Shown here piece by piece: positions 55,493 through 62,750 of a DNA stretch of 64,000 nt. A model generated the notes under the pieces. That model had not been told where the DNA came from. It ran no database searches and saw only the letters and a program-made list of their open reading frames with translations. Both the position numbers and the translations under genes were made by a program. This DNA comes from Vibrio sp. qd031 (GTDB lineage Bacteria > Pseudomonadota > Gammaproteobacteria > Enterobacterales > Vibrionaceae), in the NCBI RefSeq assembly GCF_002100145.1, contig NZ_JXQD01000024.1:2094-66093 (forward strand). Direction: 5' to 3'. Within the stretch, counting starts at the first letter, position 1, and each line of letters opens with the position of its first letter.

Positions 55493-55789
55493 ATGTGGTA
55501 CGTCATCTTTGCAACTGATGTAGAAAATTCATTGCCACTTCGCCAGTCAGTGCGCCCAGAGCATTTGTCTCGACTGGAAGCGCTTCGCAACCAAGGACGT
55601 TTGCTGACTGCAGGCCCAATGCCTGCATTGGATACTGAAGACCCGGGCGAAACGGGATTTACGGGGTCAACCGTGATTGCGGAGTTCGACTCGTTAGAAC
55701 ACGCTCAGCAATGGGCAAACTCCGATCCTTACGTAGAAGCTGGCGTCTATAGCAGTGTGATCGTCAAACCCTTTAAGAAGGTGCTCTAG
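55493..55789 (+). CDS. yciI: YciI-family protein
   Basis: A 98-residue ferredoxin-like alpha/beta protein. Conserved family residues are [11 protein letters not shown] (about 22-32; active-site His) and [19 protein letters not shown] (about 40-58; with the conserved Asp), then the [18 protein letters not shown] close. The fold suggests an enzyme but no reaction is established for the group. Its stop overlaps the GTG start of the next gene, so it belongs to the yciB-yciA-yciI-pilotin operon. Confidence 0.92.
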   Translation: MWYVIFATDVENSLPLRQSVRPEHLSRLEALRNQGRLLTAGPMPALDTEDPGETGFTGSTVIAEFDSLEHAQQWANSDPYVEAGVYSSVIVKPFKKVL

Positions 55790-56202
55790 TGACCAGCGTC
55801 TTCAGATTCGTAGGGCGTACGTTGCTTGTTGCCGCCGCAATAATCAGCGTCGGCTGCTCTTCTCAAATGGATCAACAACGTGAACTCGAATTACTGGCCG
55901 ATCGTAGAGCCGAGATACTCTCTTCCGGTCTTCCAGTCAATTATGGTTCGCTGTCTATTGTTCGCGCCCAGGCTAAGCAAAATCGAGTTATCTTAGAAAT
56001 GCTTTACGCTGGCGATTCGACGTTGTCTGCACAAGCACTATATCAACAAGCCGAAAAGTATTACTGCAGCAACAGTGAGATCCTAACAACGTTGAAGCAA
56101 GGATTAGTGTATGAAATTCGTATTCGCAACAGCCGTGGTCAAATAACCGTAAACGAGCTAATTAGCGACAGCACCTGCAACCCTAGTGCAGCAGGCTCTT
56201 AA
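55789..56202 (+). CDS. Probable type II secretion pilotin lipoprotein (GspS-beta/AspS-like)
   Basis: A 137-residue lipoprotein with a GTG start overlapping the yciI stop. Lipobox-like ISVGC ends a hydrophobic leader (Cys23). The mature part has LPVNYGSLSIVRAQAKQN (about 50-67), YYCSNSEI (Cys ~101) and the closing IRIRNSRGQITVNELISDSTC. This pattern, with two cysteines likely bonded, resembles the GspS-beta/AspS pilotins that carry secretin GspD to the outer membrane in Vibrio and pathogenic E. coli. The assignment rests on my recognition of the motif, not on neighbours: no gsp genes are nearby. Confidence 0.65.
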   Translation: MTSVFRFVGRTLLVAAAIISVGCSSQMDQQRELELLADRRAEILSSGLPVNYGSLSIVRAQAKQNRVILEMLYAGDSTLSAQALYQQAEKYYCSNSEILTTLKQGLVYEIRIRNSRGQITVNELISDSTCNPSAAGS

Positions 56203-56218
56203 TCCTCATACGCTAAAA

Positions 56219-56246
56219 AGGCTCTAGTACTATTCGTCTAGAGCCT
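56219..56246 (+). terminator. Possible terminator after the pilotin gene
   Basis: AGGCTCTAG / CTAGAGCCT with a 10-nt loop but only a weak T-rich tail. Confidence 0.4.
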
Positions 56247-56351
56247 GTCTATCGTTTTCGACAGCTCAACGATTTAAAAATGACAAACGGTGAAAGAAAG
56301 TGCTAGAAAGCACGGTCTGTTAACAGACCAATCAATCTTGGAAAGGAAACC

Positions 56352-57509
56352 ATGAAAAAAACTCTACTCATTGCTGGATTGTCGCTGGCAATCTCCACCG
56401 CAGTCTCTGCTACAAATCCGGACGTTAACAACTGGGATGCTGTCATTGAACAAGCCCAAAACCAAACAGTATACTTTCACGCATGGGGCGGCAGCCAAGA
56501 GATCAATAACTACTTAAAATGGGCCGACCAACAACTACAATCTCAATATAACGTGACACTAAAGCACGTGAAAGTTGCCGACATTGCGGAAACAGGCGCA
56601 AAACTGTTGGCAGAAAAAGCGGCGAACAATCACACTGGCGGCTCAGTAGACATGGTATGGATCAACGGCGAAAACTTTAAGTCGATGAAAAACAACCAAC
56701 TGCTGTTTGGACCTTTTGCGCCTTCACTGCCGAATTGGCAACATGTAAACCTAGATCTTCCAGTAGACAGTGACTTTTCTGAACCAACACTCGGCTTAGA
56801 AGCACCCTGGGGTGTGGGGCAACTGGTGTTTATTCATGATCAACAAACACTCAATAACCCACCTCAGACCTATGCCGAACTACTGAGTTACGCAAAAGCA
56901 TTCCCTGGAAAAATTAGCTACCCTAAGCCACCAGAGTTTCACGGCTCCAGCTTCCTTAAGGCCGTGCTTATTGAACTAACCAATAACGATCCACAGTTGC
57001 AACAACCGGTTGATGAGCAAACGTTTGACGCGTTTACAGCACCTTTATGGAGCTATCTAGACGAGCTTCACCCAAATAGTTGGCGTGCAGGTAAACAATT
57101 TCCATCAGGCACAGCGCAAACACTACAACTGCTTGATGATGGTGAGCTAGACCTTGCCATTTCGTTTAACCCTAATGCGGTATTTTCGGCGCAAGAAAAC
57201 GGTACACTCGCAGAAAGCACCGCGTCATACGCAATGCAATCTGGTGCACTGTCTAACATTCATTTTATGGCGATCCCATGGAATGCTCAGTCTAAGGCTG
57301 GTGCTTTAGTGGCAATCAACTTCTTATTGAGCCCAGAAGCACAATCACGTAAGGGCGATCTGTCGATTTGGGGTGACCCATCGGTATTAAAGCAATCTGT
57401 TTTGACGGGGAGTGCGGCTAAAACCAAGCTGCATAAATCGGTACCAGAGCCACACCCAAGCTGGCAAACCGCTCTCGAGCAAGCGTGGTTAAAGCGCTAC
57501 AATCAATAA
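56352..57509 (+). CDS. ynjB: ABC transporter substrate-binding protein YnjB
   Basis: A 385-residue periplasmic binding protein with a signal peptide (GLSLAISTAVSA|TNP, about residue 21). It begins with VYFHAWGGSQEINNYLKWA (about 35-53), characteristic of YnjB and related to the thiamine/polyamine-binding group. SVDMVWINGENF and APWGVGQLVFIHD follow. The substrate of the YnjBCD importer has not been established in E. coli. First gene of ynjBCDF with a good ribosome site (GGAAAGGAAACC). Confidence 0.9.
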   Translation: MKKTLLIAGLSLAISTAVSATNPDVNNWDAVIEQAQNQTVYFHAWGGSQEINNYLKWADQQLQSQYNVTLKHVKVADIAETGAKLLAEKAANNHTGGSVDMVWINGENFKSMKNNQLLFGPFAPSLPNWQHVNLDLPVDSDFSEPTLGLEAPWGVGQLVFIHDQQTLNNPPQTYAELLSYAKAFPGKISYPKPPEFHGSSFLKAVLIELTNNDPQLQQPVDEQTFDAFTAPLWSYLDELHPNSWRAGKQFPSGTAQTLQLLDDGELDLAISFNPNAVFSAQENGTLAESTASYAMQSGALSNIHFMAIPWNAQSKAGALVAINFLLSPEAQSRKGDLSIWGDPSVLKQSVLTGSAAKTKLHKSVPEPHPSWQTALEQAWLKRYNQ

Positions 57510-57521
57510 TAACGGATAAAG

Positions 57522-59249
57522 ATGTACCGGACACTTGGATGGCTCATTGCCTCGCTATCAATTTTACCGCTGATCCCCGGAATATTTGGCGTCATAGCAT
57601 CGGCATTAGGTTATATGCCGATGCTTGGTCTCAATCACGTCGGGATCGACTATTGGAACATGGTTTGGCAATGGCCCGGTGTCGAGCGTTCTCTTAGTAT
57701 TACTATAGTGACGGCAACTGTCTCCACAGTACTCTCGGTCTATTTCTGTTTTTCAATACTGCATCGCAGTTGGGACAGTCATCGCATGACGTCCCTGCTG
57801 CGATGGTTAAGTCCAATGTTGGCATTTCCTCATGTGGGATTTGCTATCGGGTTTGCGCTGCTTTGGGCACCAACAGGCTTTATTGCTCGAATAATCGAGC
57901 CACTATTTAGCGATAGTCAGTTCTTTGAGTGGTTCGTTAAAGACCCTTATGGCATTGGACTCATTTTTATATTGATCTTGAAAGAAACACCCTTTCTACT
58001 GTTAATGAGTCTCTCTGTACTGTCACAAATACCCTACGCCAAGCTACTTCCTGTAGCGTCGGGATTGGGATACTCCAAGTCACAATTTTGGTGGAAAGTG
58101 ATCTTACCGATCTGGCTTCCAAAAATGCGATTTGCGATTTTTTCGGTGTTGGCATATGGCATTAGTGTCGTTGACGTCGCATTGATCATTGGCCCAACAC
58201 AACCCACTTCGTTTGCCGTGCTTGTCTGGCAATGGTTTAACGAGCCGCAATTAGAGTTACTTCCACGCGCCGCGTCAGGAGCAGTGTTGCTTGCCATCGT
58301 CACGTTGCTATCGTTAACAGCGTACTGGCTACTAGAAAAAGCGTTGCTAAACCGATGGAACTCGTGGCAGTTTTCTGGCAAAAAAGCACTATGGACCGTC
58401 GGCAATACACCTTACCGGTTCATACAGATCATGTATCTGTTTATCATTCCCCTATTGGTAGTATGGAGCGTGGCAAAACGTTGGCGCTTTCCTGACATCA
58501 TGCCCACGAGTTGGTCATGGCAGTTTTGGCAAAACGAATGGCACAGTCTTTCGACCACACTCTGGGACTCCACACTGCTTGCGTTCATCACCGCCGCCGT
58601 GGCAACAGTGTTGACTGCGACATTACTCCAACTGCAGTCCAAAGGACGCTTCAAACTGCCACTCATCGTAATTTTGATCCCACTGGTCATTCCGCAGTTG
58701 TCGTTATTGTTTGGGTTGCAGATAACGGCGTTAGTCATCGCACCTGATAACCATCTTTTTTGGGTCATTTGGGCTCACCTGTTTTTTGCCCTACCCTATG
58801 TCTATTTATCACTTAAAGGGCCGTGGTTGGCCTATGAAGAGCGATATAGCCAGGTCAGCTTGAGCCTTGGTAAAAGTCCTCTGTACACCTTTATTGCCGT
58901 TAAGTGTCGCTTACTCGCACCGCCTCTGCTGTTTGCTTGGGCAGTTGGTGCAAGCGTAAGCCTTGCGCAGTATTTGCCGACACTGATGCTCGGTGGGGGA
59001 CGCATTGCCACAATTACCACGGAAGCCGTAGCGTTAACCAGCGGTAGCGACCGACGCATTATGGCAATATACGGCCTTTGGCAGACGTTATTGCCTTTAA
59101 TATTTTACTCCATCGCGATGGCCGCCAGCGTCTGGCTCAATAAAAGCGCATCAAAACGAGCCGTAAGCTCACGTAAATCAACTTTAACTTCTCACCAACA
59201 GCGAGCGTCTGATGACACTTTCAATACAGTCCCTACAAATAAATCCTAA
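57522..59249 (+). CDS. ynjC: ABC transporter permease YnjC
   Basis: A 575-residue inner-membrane permease made of two BPD-type halves fused in tandem, about twelve helices in all. Each half carries the coupling-loop EAA-type region: AKLLPVASGLGYSKSQFWWKV (split; about 170-190) and SQVSLSLGKSPLYTFIAVK (about 440-458). It would act as a single-chain channel with YnjD. Starts 12 bp after ynjB and overlaps ynjD by 38 bp. The C-terminal tail is Ser/Lys-rich, consistent with a cytoplasmic end. Confidence 0.9.
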   Translation: MYRTLGWLIASLSILPLIPGIFGVIASALGYMPMLGLNHVGIDYWNMVWQWPGVERSLSITIVTATVSTVLSVYFCFSILHRSWDSHRMTSLLRWLSPMLAFPHVGFAIGFALLWAPTGFIARIIEPLFSDSQFFEWFVKDPYGIGLIFILILKETPFLLLMSLSVLSQIPYAKLLPVASGLGYSKSQFWWKVILPIWLPKMRFAIFSVLAYGISVVDVALIIGPTQPTSFAVLVWQWFNEPQLELLPRAASGAVLLAIVTLLSLTAYWLLEKALLNRWNSWQFSGKKALWTVGNTPYRFIQIMYLFIIPLLVVWSVAKRWRFPDIMPTSWSWQFWQNEWHSLSTTLWDSTLLAFITAAVATVLTATLLQLQSKGRFKLPLIVILIPLVIPQLSLLFGLQITALVIAPDNHLFWVIWAHLFFALPYVYLSLKGPWLAYEERYSQVSLSLGKSPLYTFIAVKCRLLAPPLLFAWAVGASVSLAQYLPTLMLGGGRIATITTEAVALTSGSDRRIMAIYGLWQTLLPLIFYSIAMAASVWLNKSASKRAVSSRKSTLTSHQQRASDDTFNTVPTNKS

Positions 59250-59856
59250 AAACGGGGATCCACTCTTTGATCCTATAAGCTTTTCTGTTGAATCCGGAGA
59301 AGTGTTTAGTTTAATGGGGCCAAGTGGGTGTGGTAAATCAACGCTGTTGAAAGTCATATCCGGCCACTTGCATCCTGATTTCACCTATTCAGGTCATATC
59401 AGTTTAGATAACACGCAGCTGTGTGATTTAGAGCCGCATCTTCGCCACGTAGGAATGCTCTTCCAAGACGATCTGCTGTTTCCACATTTGAACATCTGGC
59501 AAAACCTCGCCTTTGCGTTACCCAATTCTGTAAAAGGGAAAGACCGTCGCCAGGCCGCGATCGCTGCGCTCTCTGAAATTGGACTGGAGCACTTAGCCGA
59601 GTCCTCTGCAGATCAGGTTTCGGGTGGGCAGCGCTCACGTCTCTCCCTGCTGCGCTGCTTAATGGCTAAGCCCCGTGCATTATTACTTGATGAACCTTTT
59701 AGTAAACTGGATAAACATTTAAGAGACGAGTTTCGCCAATGGGTGTTTGGGCAAATACGCACTCATCAACTTCCAGCGATCATGGTCACCCACGATATTG
59801 AAGATGTCCCAGACGCACAACGTCTCATTAAGTTAGGAGTGCAAGATGCTGGATAG
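59212..59856 (+). CDS. ynjD: ABC transporter ATPase YnjD
   Basis: A 214-residue importer ATPase. Walker A GPSGCGKST is at about 38-46, Q-loop MLFQDDLLFPHL (about 83-94), signature VSGGQRSRL (about 137-145), Walker B ALLLDEPFSKLD and switch His VTHDIED. It lacks the extra C-terminal regulatory domain of MalK-like proteins. Overlaps ynjC by 38 bp and ynjF by 11 bp, so the three are made together. Confidence 0.92.
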   Translation: MTLSIQSLQINPKNGDPLFDPISFSVESGEVFSLMGPSGCGKSTLLKVISGHLHPDFTYSGHISLDNTQLCDLEPHLRHVGMLFQDDLLFPHLNIWQNLAFALPNSVKGKDRRQAAIAALSEIGLEHLAESSADQVSGGQRSRLSLLRCLMAKPRALLLDEPFSKLDKHLRDEFRQWVFGQIRTHQLPAIMVTHDIEDVPDAQRLIKLGVQDAG

Positions 59857-60466
59857 GTACGCGATTGCTGTTATTAAAAAACCGCTTAATGTTATCGGTT
59901 ATCATCTTCATCAGAAAGGAATTACAGCGAATCAAGTGACCTTAGCTGGCTTTGCGTTGGGTGCGGTTGCGTTACCATTGCTTGCAACCGAACACTATCT
60001 TTGGGCGTTAGTATTTATATTGATTAACAGGATATTTGATGGGATTGATGGTGCAGTTGCAAGGCAAACAGGCATTAGTGACTCTGGAGGTTTTTTAGAC
60101 ATCAGTCTAGATTTCTTGTTTTATTCAAGTATCCCACTTGGGTTTGTACTCGCAAGTCCTGAAAGCAATGCAATCGCTGGGGCCGTGTTGATCTTTTCGT
60201 TTGTGGGCACCGGTACTAGCTTTTTATCTTTTGCGATCATGGCGAGTCGCTACAAGCTCGCCAATCCGGTGTATCAAAATAAATCGCTGTATTACATGAG
60301 CGGGTTAACAGAAGGCACTGAGACCATAAGCTGCTTTATCCTAATGTGTTTATTGCCTAACCATTTCGCACTCATCGCGGCGGTTTTTGCGCTAATGTGC
60401 TTTTTCACCACGATGACGCGAATTTGGTACGGATATCACACCATAAAACACGCTGAGTCGGTTTAG
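59846..60466 (+). CDS. ynjF: CDP-alcohol phosphatidyltransferase family protein YnjF
   Basis: A 206-residue membrane enzyme with about five helices. The CDP-alcohol phosphotransferase motif is complete: FDGIDGAVARQTGISDSGG then FLDISLDF (about 64-92), i.e. DG-x2-AR-x8-G-x3-D-x3-D. Members transfer an alcohol headgroup to or from CDP-lipid. The acceptor for YnjF is unknown. Co-expression with YnjBCD (11-bp overlap with ynjD) suggests the imported solute may be the headgroup alcohol or a precursor. Its stop overlaps the convergent NYN gene by 4 bp. Confidence 0.9.
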   Translation: MLDRYAIAVIKKPLNVIGYHLHQKGITANQVTLAGFALGAVALPLLATEHYLWALVFILINRIFDGIDGAVARQTGISDSGGFLDISLDFLFYSSIPLGFVLASPESNAIAGAVLIFSFVGTGTSFLSFAIMASRYKLANPVYQNKSLYYMSGLTEGTETISCFILMCLLPNHFALIAAVFALMCFFTTMTRIWYGYHTIKHAESV

Positions 60467-60942
60467 AGTAGTAGCGAATCATCAATGGCTGTGTAGCGAG
60501 TACACTGCTCAATGAGGGATTGCGCCGATAGTGCACGAACGCTATACACGTCCACCGTTTTACCATAATGCTCTTGCACACGCTTAACCAGTAGATCAAA
60601 GTCACCGTCACCGGAGACCAAAATGATCTTATCAACTTGCTGAGTAATGGCGTTCTCTAATACATCAATGGTGATACCGACATCCCAGTCGCCTTTAGCA
60701 CTGCCGTCCGAGCGTTGAATAAAAGGTTTAAGTTTTACATTAAAACCTATCCCTCTCAAGATATGGTGAAACTGACGCTGCTTTGGGTTTGAGCTAGCGA
60801 TGGCGTAAGCATTGGCCTCAACAATATTGAACTCTTTACTTACGGTTCGCCAAAATGCGTTGTAATCGAAGTGCCGTCCGAATGCATCACGTGTCGTGTA
60901 ATACACATTTTGTACATCTACAAATATTGCTACGTTTTGCAT
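60463..60942 (-). CDS. NYN-domain (LabA-like, PIN-fold) putative ribonuclease
   Basis: A 159-residue protein starting at the ATG 60940-60942 behind AGAGG. It is a single NYN domain: acidic site AIFVDVQNVYY (about 5-15), KGDWDVGITIDVLENA (about 88-103), and SGDGDFDLLVKRV (about 114-126). NYN proteins share the PIN nuclease fold and are predicted metal-dependent RNases; LabA acts in the cyanobacterial clock. All expected acidic residues are present. It lies 22 bp after the methyltransferase gene in an apparent RNA-related operon with a pseudouridine synthase. Confidence 0.85.
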   Translation of the reverse strand: MQNVAIFVDVQNVYYTTRDAFGRHFDYNAFWRTVSKEFNIVEANAYAIASSNPKQRQFHHILRGIGFNVKLKPFIQRSDGSAKGDWDVGITIDVLENAITQQVDKIILVSGDGDFDLLVKRVQEHYGKTVDVYSVRALSAQSLIEQCTRYTAIDDSLLL

Positions 60943-60964
60943 ACTTACCTCTGGGTGTTCCAAT

Positions 60965-61906
60965 TTAGGACTTGCTGCTAAATATCAGCGATTTCAAACT
61001 CGCTTCTTCATCGATATCAGCAAATTCTGTTGGGTTGTCAATGCGCGACTCAAAAACGAATTCTGCCGCGTGTTCAGCCATTCCATCAATTAAAAACTGG
61101 CTGGTCACCGCGGGCGAATTAACACATGCCAGCACTTTAGCATCTGGTGTCGTGAGTGACTCGAGACGACGCAATATTTTTTGATAATCGGTGGTTAATG
61201 CAAAGCTGCCTTTTTGAAAAGAAGGAGGATCGATGATCACTAAGTCATAAGGACCTGACTTCTTAATTTTTCCCCACGACTTAAAAATATCATGACCAAA
61301 AAACTTTACTCGCTCTAGGGGTTGTTGGTTCAAACGGTGATTATCGCGTCCTGTGGACAATGCACCTTTTGCCATATCGACATTAACAACAAGGTCGGCC
61401 CCTCCTTCAATTGCGGCAACGGAGAACCCGCATGTATAGGCAAACAAGTTAAGGACTCGCTGGCCTTTTGACTGTGCTTGAACCCATTTCCGTCCGTTTT
61501 TCATATCAAAAAACAATCCGCTATTTTGGTTCTTTCCAAGCGTCAGTTGATAACTTAAGCCGTTTTCAACAAAGACGGGGTGCAGATTGACGTCACCGGC
61601 CAAACATTCCATCTGCGGCGCTCCAGAATAACGATACTGTAAAAGTAAGGCAGTGAGGGTGTATCGTTCATTCCACAACGTTGTATAACGCTCGAGTAAT
61701 GCCTGCTTCAGAAAGTCTAAATCAGACTGCTCTTCAGGCTTAAAAAGGGACACCACAAGTTGGTCGGCTATTAAGTCCACAGTAATCTGTTCTAACCCAG
61801 CATGTGTGCGGCCTCGGCCATGGAAAAGACGGCGGTGGTGCTGAGCGTCTTGCTCTAGTGCCTTATCAATAATGTCGATAAGAATAGTAAGAGAAGGAGT
61901 AGTCAT
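60965..61906 (-). CDS. Class I SAM-dependent methyltransferase (RlmI/RlmK-like)
   Basis: A 313-residue protein with the Rossmann methyltransferase core in the C-terminal two thirds. The SAM site is VLNLFAYTCGFSVAAIEGGA (about 151-170), motif II VNVDMAKGALS, and the catalytic-loop IDPPSFQKG (about 225-233), the NPP/DPP motif of base methyltransferases. The N-terminal part (about 1-140) is a small RNA-binding-type region with GLFFDMKNGRKWV. Close to RlmI/RlmKL-type 23S rRNA m5C/m7G enzymes, but the target base cannot be read. In operon with the pseudouridine synthase upstream. Confidence 0.82.
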   Translation of the reverse strand: MTTPSLTILIDIIDKALEQDAQHHRRLFHGRGRTHAGLEQITVDLIADQLVVSLFKPEEQSDLDFLKQALLERYTTLWNERYTLTALLLQYRYSGAPQMECLAGDVNLHPVFVENGLSYQLTLGKNQNSGLFFDMKNGRKWVQAQSKGQRVLNLFAYTCGFSVAAIEGGADLVVNVDMAKGALSTGRDNHRLNQQPLERVKFFGHDIFKSWGKIKKSGPYDLVIIDPPSFQKGSFALTTDYQKILRRLESLTTPDAKVLACVNSPAVTSQFLIDGMAEHAAEFVFESRIDNPTEFADIDEEASLKSLIFSSKS

Positions 61907-61935
61907 AAAAATCTCTTTAAACAGTTAAAAACTCA

Positions 61936-62646
61936 CTAATTAAAGCGAGCAGGTAGCTTCGGCCAATTGAGCGTTTCAGGAGACTGCCACTGGGCTAGTG
62001 CCACTTTCACCTCCGGCGCATGCCAAAGCTCCCCCATGTTCTCGGCTTCGCTGGGGTTGCACTCGAACTGCCAATCTTCACCTAGATACGAAAAGTGCAA
62101 TTGAAAAGCATGCAAATAGCCCCGGTCGACATTGCCTGCGATATTTGGTTGATAGATAGCATCACCACAAATGGCCGAACCCAAGGAATTAAGCGCAACG
62201 CGAATTTGGTGGGTTTTCCCCGTATAGGGTTTGCAAATGAACAGCCTACGCCCTTGACCGGCGCTGGTTGAAAAAAATTGGGTTACAGCAGGATCATGTG
62301 TTGTTTTTAACAGCTTCCAAGCACTGCGTCTCGATTTTTGCATGTCACCACAAATAAGCCCCTGCTTTTTCTTCGGCTTACTGTCGCTGATCGCAACATA
62401 GTATTTGTTGATTTGCCGTGAGGAAAAAAGCTGAGCCAATACTGCACACGCCGCACTCGATGTCGCCAACAGTAGCAAACCAGAGGTCATCTTATCTAAA
62501 CGGTGCACTAGAAATAGCTTTTCTATCTGTAAGGTTCGCTCAACATAGTCAATGAAGGCGTGCTCGTTGTCATCTTTATGAACACTTACACCGGGGTGTT
62601 TGTTGACCACGACAAAGTCAGGGTGTTGATGGATCAATGTAAACAT
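61936..62646 (-). CDS. RluA-family pseudouridine synthase
   Basis: A 236-residue synthase starting at the ATG 62644-62646 (MFTLIHQHPDFVVVNKHPGV). The catalytic Asp is in LVHRLDKMTSGLLLLATS (about 46-63). KPYTGKTHQIRVAL and GDAIYQ are the second-half family blocks. It has no S4 domain, like the compact RluA members. This subgroup, found mainly in Vibrio and relatives, has no assigned target; tRNA or rRNA are possible. First gene of the operon with the methyltransferase and NYN genes (29-bp gap). Confidence 0.85.
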   Translation of the reverse strand: MFTLIHQHPDFVVVNKHPGVSVHKDDNEHAFIDYVERTLQIEKLFLVHRLDKMTSGLLLLATSSAACAVLAQLFSSRQINKYYVAISDSKPKKKQGLICGDMQKSRRSAWKLLKTTHDPAVTQFFSTSAGQGRRLFICKPYTGKTHQIRVALNSLGSAICGDAIYQPNIAGNVDRGYLHAFQLHFSYLGEDWQFECNPSEAENMGELWHAPEVKVALAQWQSPETLNWPKLPARFN

Positions 62647-62692
62647 AATATTTTCTGTCGCGCTGTAAATGCCAAATGGCAGCACACTATAT

Positions 62693-62725
62693 AAAAAAAG
62701 CGGAGATGCTTACAGCATCTCCGCT
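62693..62725 (-). terminator. Terminator after the NSS symporter gene
   Basis: Minus strand AGCGGAGATGC / GCATCTCCGCT, 5-nt loop, followed by seven T residues. Confidence 0.92.
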
Positions 62726-62750
62726 TCACTATTTTACTCTCAATGAGTAA

